Shown here piece by piece: positions 39,104 through 47,982 of a DNA stretch of 64,000 nucleotides. Source of the stretch: Candidatus Gemmiger avistercoris (GTDB lineage: Bacteria; Bacillota; Clostridia; Oscillospirales; Ruminococcaceae); NCBI GenBank assembly GCA_019116705.1, contig DXBF01000009.1, positions 20,463-84,462 on the forward strand. The letters are read 5' to 3'. Within the stretch, counting starts at the first letter, position 1. Each line of letters starts with the position of its first letter. Both the position numbers and the translations under genes were made by a program. Under the pieces are notes generated by a model that worked only from the letters and a program-made list of their open reading frames with translations, did not search any database and had not been told where the DNA came from.

Positions 39104-40032
39104 GCACGGTGTTCCTTTCTTAACCGATCCAGAAATTCCGTAAAGTAGGGGGGCAGCGGGGAATCAAACTGCATCCACTCCCCCGTCGCCGGATGTTGAA
39201 AGCCAAGTTCTTTGGCGTGCAGGCACTGCCCTGCCAGGCTTTTGATGCAGTTCCGGGGACCGTAGACCGCATCTCCCGCCAGCGGATGGCCGGTCGAGGC
39301 CATATGAACGCGGATCTGATGGGTCCGCCCGGTTTTCAGCTTGCAGGCGATATAAGTAAAATCGCCGAACCGTTCCAGCACACGCCAGCCTGTGTAAGCA
39401 TACCGCGCCCCGGCAGCAGATTCCGGCACGACCGCCATTTTTTTGCGGTCCCGCGGGTCTCTTCCCAGCCATGTCTCTACCGAGCCTTCCTCCTGCCGGA
39501 AGTTCCCATAGACGACTGCGTGGTAAACGCGGTGGATGCTGTGTACCCGCATCTGGTCGCTGAGCGCCTGGTGCGCCGCATCATTCTTGGCCACCACCAG
39601 CAAACCGCTGGTATCTTTGTCAATACGGTGCACGATACCCGGGCGGATCGCTCCGCCGATGCCGGAAAGTTCCCCGGCGCAATGGAACAGCAGCGCATTG
39701 ACCAGCGTCCCGTCCGGGTTGCCCGGCGCAGGATGGACGACCATTCCTTTGGGCTTGTCAACCACCAGAAGGTCCGCGTCTTCATACACGATGGAAAGCG
39801 GGATCTCCTGCGGGACCGCCTCAATGGGCCGGGGTTCCGGCAATACGATGCGGTATCTGCTTCCTGGCTGTACTTTTTCCTTCTTGTTCACCGGCACGCC
39901 GTCCCGAGTCACCAGTTCCTGCTCGATCAAACTCTGCAGGGCGCTGCGGGACAGCGTGCAGCACCGTCCGGCCAGCCAGGCGTCCAGCCGTCCGGCGTCC
40001 TGGGCGCCGGCTGTGATCTCCAGTTCTTCCAT
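39100..40032 (-). CDS. rluD: RluA/RluD family 23S rRNA pseudouridine synthase
   Basis: S4 domain, GIVHRIDKDTSGLLVVAKND, GRTHQIRVHM. Confidence 0.93.
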   Translation of the reverse strand: MEELEITAGAQDAGRLDAWLAGRCCTLSRSALQSLIEQELVTRDGVPVNKKEKVQPGSRYRIVLPEPRPIEAVPQEIPLSIVYEDADLLVVDKPKGMVVHPAPGNPDGTLVNALLFHCAGELSGIGGAIRPGIVHRIDKDTSGLLVVAKNDAAHQALSDQMRVHSIHRVYHAVVYGNFRQEEGSVETWLGRDPRDRKKMAVVPESAAGARYAYTGWRVLERFGDFTYIACKLKTGRTHQIRVHMASTGHPLAGDAVYGPRNCIKSLAGQCLHAKELGFQHPATGEWMQFDSPLPPYFTEFLDRLRKEHRA

Positions 40033-40045
40033 GCTCCAGTCCCTT

Positions 40046-40528
40046 TTACCCCGTGGGCTTTTCCTCTTTTGCTTCCTTTTTGAAGGAATCCCGGAGGACC
40101 CACGCCATCAACAGGATGACGCCGCCGGTGATGCACATATCGGCAAAATTGAAAACGGCAAAATCCACAAACAATACATTGACGTAATCGACCACCACGC
40201 CATTGAGCACCCGGTCGATCAGGTTGCCGACGCCGCCGCCCAGGATCAGTGTCCAGGCCACCCGTTCCATGGGATGCATTTTGCGGCGGACAAGCATAAA
40301 CAGCACCCCGATCAGCACAATCGATGTCACCGCGATCAGCAGGCCCTGCCGGCCGGAAAGCATCGAAAATGCCATGCCGTCATTCAAATAATAGTGAAGT
40401 TCCACGACCCCCGGCAGAAGCGTCATGGCCCCCATCGGCTGCAAAACCTCCGTCGCCCACCATTTGATGAGCTGATCCACGGCTACCAGCAGCACAGCTG
40501 CCAGCAGCGATAGAAACGACACGATCAT
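40046..40528 (-). CDS. lspA: Lipoprotein signal peptidase (signal peptidase II)
   Basis: AVDQLIKWW, LGGGVGNLIDRVLNGVVVDYVNV, FNFADMCITGG; ATG 40528 preferred, SD GGAG. Confidence 0.93.
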   Translation of the reverse strand: MIVSFLSLLAAVLLVAVDQLIKWWATEVLQPMGAMTLLPGVVELHYYLNDGMAFSMLSGRQGLLIAVTSIVLIGVLFMLVRRKMHPMERVAWTLILGGGVGNLIDRVLNGVVVDYVNVLFVDFAVFNFADMCITGGVILLMAWVLRDSFKKEAKEEKPTG

Positions 40529-40546
40529 ATCTAACTCCAACGGTTG

Positions 40547-40585
40547 AAAAAATCAGCGGTGCTTATCCAGATCTAAGCACCGCTG
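40547..40585 (-). terminator. Intrinsic terminator after ileS, immediately upstream of lspA
   Basis: 12-bp stem CAGCGGTGCTTA/TAAGCACCGCTG followed by ATTTTTT on the minus strand. Confidence 0.8.
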
Positions 40586-40594
40586 AAGGATAAA

Positions 40595-43369
40595 TCACAT
40601 TCCCAGCACCTTGGCGCAGCGCGGGCAGAGACCGTTCTCGCCAACGGAAGTCTCATACTTCCAGCAGCGCAGGCACTTGTTGCCGGCCGCATGGTCGGCC
40701 TGTACGCCCAGGCCTTCCAGCAGACCCTTGACGCCGCCTTCCCCATGCTCCAGGCGGACCTGCGATACGATGAACAGATCCGCCAGTTCATCCATCGGGA
40801 TCGCATTGAGGAACCCATACAGTTCCTCGCTGCAGTACAGCGTCAGCACGGCTTCCAGCGCAGAACCGATCTTTTTGTCGGTGCGGGCCTGTTCCAGCAC
40901 TTTCTTCACATCGTCACGGATCGCCATGATGCGGTCCCACTTGTCGGTGAAGTCCTTGCCGGCGGGCTCTTTGGCTTCCGGCATCTGCTCAAAGACCACA
41001 TACTCCTTCATGCCGGGCATCTTGGGCACATAGCTCCAGATCTCCTGGCTGGTAAAGCAGAGGATCGGGGCCAGCAGCTTGGTGAAATCCACCAGGATGC
41101 GGTACAGCGCCGTCTGCGCACAGCGGCGCGCATGGTCGTCCGCGCAGTACAGCCGGTCCTTGATCACATCCATATAGAAGTTGGACATATCGATCACGCA
41201 GAAGTTGTACAGCGCGTGATACGCGCGGGAGAAATCGTAATGGTCGTAAGCATCCCGCATGGTCGCCGTCAGCGCATTGCAGGCTTCCAGAGCCCAGCGG
41301 TCGATCTCATACAGCTGATCGTCCGCCACCGCGTCGGTGTTGGGATCGAAGTCGCTCAGGTTGCCCAGCATGAAACGTGCGGTGTTGCGCATTTTGCGGT
41401 AAGCCTCCGAGAGCTGACGGAAGATCTCCTTGCCCGCGCGCACGTCCACCGTATAGTCGCTGGACGCCACCCACAAACGGATGATGTCGGCGCCGTAGTC
41501 GCGGATGATCTCCGCCGGTTCCATGCCGTTGCCGGCGGATTTGTGCATCTGCTTGCCCTGGGCATCCACCACCCAGCCGTGGCACAACACCTCCCGGTAG
41601 GGGGCGATCCCCTGCGTAGCCACGCAGGTCAGCAGGCTGGACTGGAACCAACCGCGGAACTGGTCGGCGCCTTCCATATACAGATCCACGGGCCAGGTCA
41701 GTTCGGGGCGTTCCCGGCAGACCGCGCTCCAGGTGGAGCCGGAATCAAACCAGACGTCCATGATATCGGGATCCTTCTCCCAGTCGGAAGCGCCGCATTC
41801 GCAGACTTCGCCCTTGGGCATGATCTCGTTGGCGTCGTACTTGTACCAGGCGTCGCTGCCTTCCTTGCGGAACAGGTCGGACACCGCCTGGATGGAAGCG
41901 TCCGTGATGTGGTACTTGCCGCACTTCTTGCAGTAGAACACCGGGATGGGCACGCCCCAGACGCGCTGGCGGCTGATGCACCAGTCGCTGCGGTCGCGCA
42001 CCATGCCCGCCATGCGGTCATGGCCCCAGGCGGGCTGCCAGTGCACGCTGTCGATGGCCTTGTAGACGTCCTCTTTGAAGGCGTCGATGGAGCAGAACCA
42101 CTGTTCCGTGGCGCGGAAGATGATGGGATGGTGGCAGCGCCAGCAATGGGGATACTGGTGGGTGATGTGCTGCACGCCCATCAGATGGCCGCTCTCCCGG
42201 ATATGCTCCAGGATGACCTTGTTGGCGGCCCACACCTTCAGGCCCGCGAACTCTTTGCCGGCCTCCTCGGTCAGGCGGCCCGCGTCGTCCACGGGGACCA
42301 CCACCGGCAGCTGCGGGTAGTGGTTGACGCACACCTCAAAGTCCTCGACGCCGTGGCCGGGGGCCGTGTGAACACAGCCCGTGCCGCCTTCCAGCGTGAC
42401 GTGATCGCCCAGGATCACCAGGCCGGTGCGGTCCAGGAAGGGATGCTTGTATTCCATCAGTTCCAGTTCACTGCCGCGCACCGTTTCCGGCAGCACTTCA
42501 TATTCTTCGATATGGCAGGCTTCCATCGTGGTCTTGACCAGATCCGCCGCCATGATGTGGTAATCCTCCCCGATCTTGACAAAGGCATACTCCAGATCGG
42601 GGTTCAGGCAGGTGGCCACGTTGGCGGGCAGCGTCCAGGTGGTGGTGGTCCAGATCACGATCCATGCCTTGTCCAGCGGGATGTTGTGCTTGGTCAGCAC
42701 GCCCTTGGGGTCGCCCGTCAGATGGAAACGGACATAGATGGAGTCGCACTCATCCTCCGCATATTCGATCTCAGCTTCGGCCAGCGCGGTGCGGTCCTCC
42801 GGGCACCAGTAAACGGCCTTCATGCCCTTGTAAATGTAACCCTTTTTGGCCATATCGCCAAAGATCTCCACCTGGCGCGCCTCAAACTCCGGGCGTAGCG
42901 TCAGGTAGGGATTCTCAAAATCGCCCTGCACCCCCAGACGCTTGAACTGAGCGTTCATCACGTCGATGTGCTCTGTGGCGAATTCGCGGCAGATCTTGCG
43001 CAGTTCCAGCTTGGAAACGCCCGCCTTCTTGTCACCCAGGGAGCCCAGGGCCTTCAGTTCGATGGGCAGGCCGTGGGTATCGTAGCCGGGCACATAGGGC
43101 GCCTGGAAACCGGCCATGTTCTTGTAACGGACGATGATGTCCTTGATGATCTTGTTCAGGGCCGTCCCCATATGGATGCTGCCGTTGGCGTACGGCGGGC
43201 CGTCGTGCAGGATGTAGCGGGGTTTGCCCTCGTTGTTGCGGATCATCTGCTCATAGACATGGTTTTTCTCCCAGTCCTCGAGCATCTTGGGTTCCTTCTT
43301 CGGCAGGCCCGCCCGCATCTCAAAGGGCGTCTGCATCTTGTGGATGGTGTCGTTGTAATTCTGCGGCAA
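40595..43369 (-). CDS. ileS: Isoleucyl-tRNA synthetase
   Basis: 924 aa; HDGPPYANGSIHMGTALNKIIKD, MHKSAGNGMEP (KMSKS-type loop), C-terminal Zn motif CLRCWKYE...CPRCAKVL; TTG start. Confidence 0.96.
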   Translation of the reverse strand: MPQNYNDTIHKMQTPFEMRAGLPKKEPKMLEDWEKNHVYEQMIRNNEGKPRYILHDGPPYANGSIHMGTALNKIIKDIIVRYKNMAGFQAPYVPGYDTHGLPIELKALGSLGDKKAGVSKLELRKICREFATEHIDVMNAQFKRLGVQGDFENPYLTLRPEFEARQVEIFGDMAKKGYIYKGMKAVYWCPEDRTALAEAEIEYAEDECDSIYVRFHLTGDPKGVLTKHNIPLDKAWIVIWTTTTWTLPANVATCLNPDLEYAFVKIGEDYHIMAADLVKTTMEACHIEEYEVLPETVRGSELELMEYKHPFLDRTGLVILGDHVTLEGGTGCVHTAPGHGVEDFEVCVNHYPQLPVVVPVDDAGRLTEEAGKEFAGLKVWAANKVILEHIRESGHLMGVQHITHQYPHCWRCHHPIIFRATEQWFCSIDAFKEDVYKAIDSVHWQPAWGHDRMAGMVRDRSDWCISRQRVWGVPIPVFYCKKCGKYHITDASIQAVSDLFRKEGSDAWYKYDANEIMPKGEVCECGASDWEKDPDIMDVWFDSGSTWSAVCRERPELTWPVDLYMEGADQFRGWFQSSLLTCVATQGIAPYREVLCHGWVVDAQGKQMHKSAGNGMEPAEIIRDYGADIIRLWVASSDYTVDVRAGKEIFRQLSEAYRKMRNTARFMLGNLSDFDPNTDAVADDQLYEIDRWALEACNALTATMRDAYDHYDFSRAYHALYNFCVIDMSNFYMDVIKDRLYCADDHARRCAQTALYRILVDFTKLLAPILCFTSQEIWSYVPKMPGMKEYVVFEQMPEAKEPAGKDFTDKWDRIMAIRDDVKKVLEQARTDKKIGSALEAVLTLYCSEELYGFLNAIPMDELADLFIVSQVRLEHGEGGVKGLLEGLGVQADHAAGNKCLRCWKYETSVGENGLCPRCAKVLGM

Positions 43370-43428
43370 GATTTCCTACTCTCCTCTATTATTCAAATCT
43401 TTGAAGCACAGGCTTGTATCACGGTGGA

Positions 43429-44343
43429 TCAGCTGTCAAAGTCTATGCCCTCGAAGTTATCAAATGCCGGGGAGGACAGTTCCTCCTGCGGCTCCACAGC
43501 AGCCTTGCTCTTGCGGGTGGTCCGCTTTCCTGTGCTGGATTTCCGCGTCTTACGGGCAGGCGCAGGCTTTTCTGCCGGTGCGTCGTCATACAGCCCGGCG
43601 CCCGGCTGGAAGGGCAGTTCGTCCGCCTGCTGTACCGGCGGCTGCACGGGGGCCGGTATCTCCTCCGGCTCCTCCGGGTGGGGGGCTATGGCAAACTCCA
43701 CCGTATCCACAGGTTCCTGTTCTGCGGCCGCCGGTTCCGGCTGCGGCTCCTCCGCCGGATAGTAGACAGTCTCCTGCACGGGCGGTTCCGGCTGGACCGG
43801 CTGCGGCTGGACAGGTTCCGGCTGCGGGGCGGGCGCTTCCGGCGCGGCCGCCGCCTGGGCCGGCGGCGGGGACTCCGGCTCTTCCTCCTCCGTCTTTTTG
43901 TACTCGGGCAGTTTGCTGATCAGGTTGATATGCTTGCGGTACATCTCCATCAAAGAGCGCTTGAAGCTGTCCGCTTCGCTTTTCAGCGTAACGATCTCCT
44001 GCTTGGCCAGTTCCACATCGTCACGGGCGCGCTGCTCCCGGTCCTCCGCCTTCATGTTGGCCGTGCGGATGATCTCCGCCGCCTTCTGTTTGGCTTCCCG
44101 GATCACATTTTCGCCCAGGCGCTGCGCGTTGATCATCGTCGTGCGCAGCGTATCTTCCTCCGCTCGGTACTGGTCGATCCGCTGCGCCAGCACGACCAGC
44201 TTTTTCTGCAGATCGTCGTTCTGGGCAGAGAGGGCCTCCATGCTTTCCGCGACCTGCTTGAGATAATCGTCCACATCGTCGCAGCGATAGCCGCGCATCG
44301 ATTTCTCGAATGTCACGCGGCGTACATCCTCAGAAGATACCAT
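43429..44343 (-). CDS. DivIVA domain-containing protein with a long disordered C-terminal tail
   Basis: MVSSEDVRRVTFEKSMRGYRCDDVDDYLKQVAESMEAL; coiled coil, Pro/Glu/Gln-rich region, basic patch, FDNFEGIDFDS C-terminus; start trimmed to ATG 44343. Confidence 0.88.
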   Translation of the reverse strand: MVSSEDVRRVTFEKSMRGYRCDDVDDYLKQVAESMEALSAQNDDLQKKLVVLAQRIDQYRAEEDTLRTTMINAQRLGENVIREAKQKAAEIIRTANMKAEDREQRARDDVELAKQEIVTLKSEADSFKRSLMEMYRKHINLISKLPEYKKTEEEEPESPPPAQAAAAPEAPAPQPEPVQPQPVQPEPPVQETVYYPAEEPQPEPAAAEQEPVDTVEFAIAPHPEEPEEIPAPVQPPVQQADELPFQPGAGLYDDAPAEKPAPARKTRKSSTGKRTTRKSKAAVEPQEELSSPAFDNFEGIDFDS

Positions 44344-44415
44344 ACTATTCCTCCTCTTTTCGGACTTTCCGGACTCATTTTGACTATGGAAAAGGCGCGG
44401 TCCCGCGCGCAAGGG

Positions 44416-45216
44416 TCAGTATTGGAAGAACGATATAAAGATACGGTCTTTGCGGCTTTTCCCGCCGATCTCCGTCAGCTGGTAACGCCCCACGCCCCGC
44501 ACCGTGAAGATGTCGCGGGCATAGACCGGCGCATGGGCCGCCTGCAGCGCCAGGTGATTGACTTCCACGCGGCCCGCCGCAATATAGTCTGCCGCCCGCG
44601 CACGGGAGGTATGCATCATGGCCGCAAGCACTGCGTCCGCCCGCAGCGAGGAGACCGTAGCCTCCCGCACGGTGCGTTCCGGCCCCCGGGCCAGCCGGTC
44701 CGGCAGCGCGTCGCAGGGGTTTGCCTGGACCGGGCAGCGGCCCGCGCTGGTCAACTCCGCGGCGATGAACGCCTGCTTGTCTGCCAGCACCGCCGCATAA
44801 AAAACCGCAGGGGCTTCCGGGTCCTGGATCAGGTCCCCCAGGCAGGCGCGTTCCAGGCCCAGGCCCAGGATCGCCCCCAGATGGTCCCGATGCTCCGGCA
44901 GATCCGCGCCCTGGGCTGTGATCTGCAAAAAGGCCACGGGGGCTTCCTGCCAGGCTTCGGGCGGCTCCAGGCAGAGCACCCGGCGCTCCGCTTCCGGGTA
45001 GCCGCCCCAAAAACGAAACGCCGAAAACCCGGCCCGGTGGCAGGCGGCTTCTGCCAGCGTCTGTTCCCGGTCCGACAGGAACCCCGTATAGCGCGGGATC
45101 CCGCGGTCCTGCGCTACCCGGCACAATTCCTCCACCCGGCGCATCAGGCGGCGTTCCTCATCATTCTGCGGCGGCACAAAGCCGCGCGACACCGGTTTGT
45201 CAGAAGAATACGCCAT
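44416..45216 (-). CDS. ylmH: YlmH family RNA-binding (S4-like) protein
   Basis: S4 domain (SRARAADYIAAGRVEVNHL) and position between sepF and divIVA. Confidence 0.9.
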   Translation of the reverse strand: MAYSSDKPVSRGFVPPQNDEERRLMRRVEELCRVAQDRGIPRYTGFLSDREQTLAEAACHRAGFSAFRFWGGYPEAERRVLCLEPPEAWQEAPVAFLQITAQGADLPEHRDHLGAILGLGLERACLGDLIQDPEAPAVFYAAVLADKQAFIAAELTSAGRCPVQANPCDALPDRLARGPERTVREATVSSLRADAVLAAMMHTSRARAADYIAAGRVEVNHLALQAAHAPVYARDIFTVRGVGRYQLTEIGGKSRKDRIFISFFQY

Positions 45217-45652
45217 TGTTCTCCAGTTCGTCGATCAGGTCCCCCATAATGTCCACATTGTAGGGGGTGATGATGAACGTGCTGGTAGCCACGCGCTTGA
45301 TCTGGCCGTTGTTCGCATAGGCCACGCCGGAAAGGAAATCGATCAGACGGCGGGAGACTTCCTTGCCGGTGGATTCCAGGTTGAGCACGACCGTGCGTTT
45401 GGCGTTCAGCTGGTCGGCGATGGTGGAGGCGTCCTCGAACCGTTCGGGCTTCACCAGCACGACCTGAAGCTGCGTGGTGGCATTGATGTTGACCACCTTG
45501 TTGCTGTGCTGCTTGACTTCCGCCTGGGAATAATTCTGCGCGCCGCCGTTTCCCTGGCCGCCGGCAAAAATTTCGTCCTCGGTATCATCTATATACGAAT
45601 CACCCTCGGGGTCGATTCCCAGTTTGCTTTTCAAGCTGTCGAACATAGACAT
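45200..45652 (-). CDS. sepF: Cell division protein SepF
   Basis: VVLVKPERFEDASTIADQLNAKRTVVLNLESTGKEVSRRLIDFLSGVAYANNGQIKRVATSTFIITPYNVDI. Confidence 0.95.
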   Translation of the reverse strand: MSMFDSLKSKLGIDPEGDSYIDDTEDEIFAGGQGNGGAQNYSQAEVKQHSNKVVNINATTQLQVVLVKPERFEDASTIADQLNAKRTVVLNLESTGKEVSRRLIDFLSGVAYANNGQIKRVATSTFIITPYNVDIMGDLIDELENNGVFF

Positions 45653-45721
45653 AATCGTTAACTCCTTTGGTCACCTGTGCAAAAAATTGCGCATGCACGA
45701 TTACAGCAATATATACTAAAT

Positions 45722-45750
45722 ATTATCGTCGATTTGGTGCCTCTTGTCAA
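45722..45750 (-). promoter_or_regulatory. Promoter of the sepF operon (TTGACA-17-GATAAT)
   Basis: Minus strand consensus TTGACA at 45745-45750, GATAAT at 45722-45727, spacer 17. Confidence 0.75.
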
Positions 45751-45781
45751 TATAAAACGGGCATATTCTCGTTTGCCGGCT

Positions 45782-47011
45782 CTACAGCAGCTTGCCGTTT
45801 TCCAGATTGGTGCCCTGCACGATGATCTCATCGTACAGGCGGACCTCGTTCTCGGTGCCGATGGCCCCGTCGTCCGGGATCAGGATGTAGTTTTCATCCT
45901 CATACAAGATCGTGATCCGAAGGAACCGCTGCAGATTGCCGTACTTGACATACACGCCCCGCTGGCCGTCCACAATATGCAGCGCCTGCTTATCGATGCG
46001 GATCCCCTCGTAGGTCTGGATGTCGATCTGCGCAGTCTCCTGGCCAAGGCTCAGGATCTCGGCATTGATGCTCTGACACTCGAATACCAGTTTGGCGATA
46101 CCGTTCTCCTCATCGATGGTGCGCTCCGCCAGCGTGGCGGCCAGCGGGGTGTTCTGCTTGCCGGGGATGCTGATCCTGACCGAAGTGATGCCCTCAAACC
46201 GTTCCGCCGTTTCCAGGTCGCAGACGGTATAAAACCGCCAGCTGAAGCCGGTAGCGATCTGACCGGCCCGGTCCGTATCCGCCGCCGGGAACCCGTCCGC
46301 CAGCATCTGCTGCAGTTCCACCGGCGTGGCCTTGTCCAGCGCCTCCGGGTCCGTCTGGATCAGCGGCGCCGCCGCCGTGCTGCTGAAATAGCCGTTGGTG
46401 GAGGCCGTCACGGTCTGCAGGGCGCTGAGCTGGGCGTAGATCTCATCATATTCCGCCTGCAGCGTCTGGAGCGTCTGGCTGAACCCTTCCGTCTGGCCGG
46501 TATTGACCTGCAGACGGTTCTGTGCCAGCAGGAAGTCGTCCTCGGCCTCGGTGATGCCGCTGTATTCCGCCGCATCCAGCTTGTCCAGCAGATTGTACAG
46601 CGCCTGCCGGGTCTGGTTGGTCAGCACCGAGAGATCGCTGCTGTCGGAATTCTGGGACTTGCTGAGCAGGTCGATGGTCCGCTGCAGACGGTCCAGCCGC
46701 TCCCGCAGAAGGCCCTGGGAATCATCGGTATAATATTCCGCCAGGACCGTGCCGTTGCTCACCCGCTCCCCATCCTTCACGAGATACCCCAGGTCCCCGC
46801 TGCCTTCCACCGGCACCGCTTCATACGAAACGACTCCGTCCAGCGTGACGCTGTCGGACATGGTATACCGAATGGCGGTCTCCGTCTTATAGGACTGGCG
46901 GAAGATCACGAAGCACTGCGCCACCACATACAAAAAGACGACCGCCAGCAGCGCAACACCGATCCAGCGCAGCACCCTGGCTGCGCTGACCTGCTTTTTG
47001 TCTTGCCTCAT
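45782..47011 (-). CDS. HlyD-like membrane-fusion/adaptor-type protein (orphan)
   Basis: Single N-terminal TM (VLRWIGVALLAVVFLYVVAQCFVIF), long coiled-coil middle, HlyD/lipoyl-like flanks; no ABC or RND partner adjacent. Start trimmed to ATG 47011. Confidence 0.7.
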   Translation of the reverse strand: MRQDKKQVSAARVLRWIGVALLAVVFLYVVAQCFVIFRQSYKTETAIRYTMSDSVTLDGVVSYEAVPVEGSGDLGYLVKDGERVSNGTVLAEYYTDDSQGLLRERLDRLQRTIDLLSKSQNSDSSDLSVLTNQTRQALYNLLDKLDAAEYSGITEAEDDFLLAQNRLQVNTGQTEGFSQTLQTLQAEYDEIYAQLSALQTVTASTNGYFSSTAAAPLIQTDPEALDKATPVELQQMLADGFPAADTDRAGQIATGFSWRFYTVCDLETAERFEGITSVRISIPGKQNTPLAATLAERTIDEENGIAKLVFECQSINAEILSLGQETAQIDIQTYEGIRIDKQALHIVDGQRGVYVKYGNLQRFLRITILYEDENYILIPDDGAIGTENEVRLYDEIIVQGTNLENGKLL

Positions 47012-47037
47012 GCGATCGCCTCCCATCCGGCTGGGGA

Positions 47038-47982
47038 TCAATTCTTCAAAAAGTCCCGGACCAGACCGCAGGCGCGCTCCAGAAGATCTTCGTCCTCCAC
47101 ATACAGCCACACGGCGTCGCCCTGATGGCGGAACCACGTGAGCTGCCGCTTGGCATACTGCCGGGTCGCCTGTTTCAAGCGGGCTGTGCACGCCCCCAGC
47201 GTCTGGGTCTGTTCAAAATACGGAAAAAATTCTTTGTAGCCGATGGCCTGAGCCGCCGTGCGGTACTGCGCCCGGTTGCGCCATACCTGTTCCGCTTCTT
47301 CCAGCAGGCCGATTTCCATCATCTTGTCCACCCGCTGGTCGATGCGCCGGTACAGCAGCGCCCGGTCACGGCAGGTCAGGCAGAGGCAGAGCGCGCGATA
47401 AGGCGGCGTTTCGGGGCAGCTAGCCTGCCGCTGCACTTCTTTTGTCTGCCCTGTCAGTTCATACAATTCCAGGGCGCGGACGACCCGGGTAACATTGTTG
47501 GGGTGTACCTGATCCGCGTAGGCCGGGTCCACCGCGCGCAGCCGTTCGTGCAGCGCCTGCGCACCAAGCGTCTGTGCTTCCCGCTGCAGCCGCGAACGCA
47601 GATCCGGGTCCGCCTGCACCGCGCCGAACTTTACGCCGCGCAGCAGGCTGGTGATGTACAGCCCGGTCCCCCCTGTCAGCAGCGGCAGGTTTCCCCGCGC
47701 CGTGATCTGTTCGATCTGCCGCGCGGCCGCCGCCACATAATCCGCCACGCTGTAAGGCTGTTCCGGCGGCAGAAAATCAAGAAGATGATGCGGCACGCCC
47801 TGCCGTTCCTCCGGCGGCGGCTTTGCGGTCCCGATGGAAAGGCCGCGGTAGATCTGCATGGAGTCCGCGTTGATGACCTCACCGTGAAATTTCTGCGCCA
47901 GCGCAACGGAGAGGGCCGTTTTCCCGGTAGCAGTCGGTCCGCCGAGGGCTACCACTTTGGGGCGGTCACACAAGGCGTCCAA
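47038..47982 (-). CDS. miaA: tRNA dimethylallyltransferase
   Basis: VVALGGPTATGKTALSVALAQKFHGEVINADSMQIYRGLSIGTAKP. Confidence 0.96.
   Translation of the reverse strand: MDALCDRPKVVALGGPTATGKTALSVALAQKFHGEVINADSMQIYRGLSIGTAKPPPEERQGVPHHLLDFLPPEQPYSVADYVAAAARQIEQITARGNLPLLTGGTGLYITSLLRGVKFGAVQADPDLRSRLQREAQTLGAQALHERLRAVDPAYADQVHPNNVTRVVRALELYELTGQTKEVQRQASCPETPPYRALCLCLTCRDRALLYRRIDQRVDKMMEIGLLEEAEQVWRNRAQYRTAAQAIGYKEFFPYFEQTQTLGACTARLKQATRQYAKRQLTWFRHQGDAVWLYVEDEDLLERACGLVRDFLKN

Noticed and set aside
40691-42898. 735-aa + strand ORF
   Set aside because: Antisense to ileS.
43370-43428. Possible T-box leader for ileS
   Set aside because: Only ~59 nt separate divIVA and ileS; too short for a T-box and no specifier/antiterminator structure seen.
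44384-45124. 246-aa minus-strand Gly/Pro-rich ORF
   Set aside because: Out-of-frame overlap with ylmH; low-complexity shadow translation.
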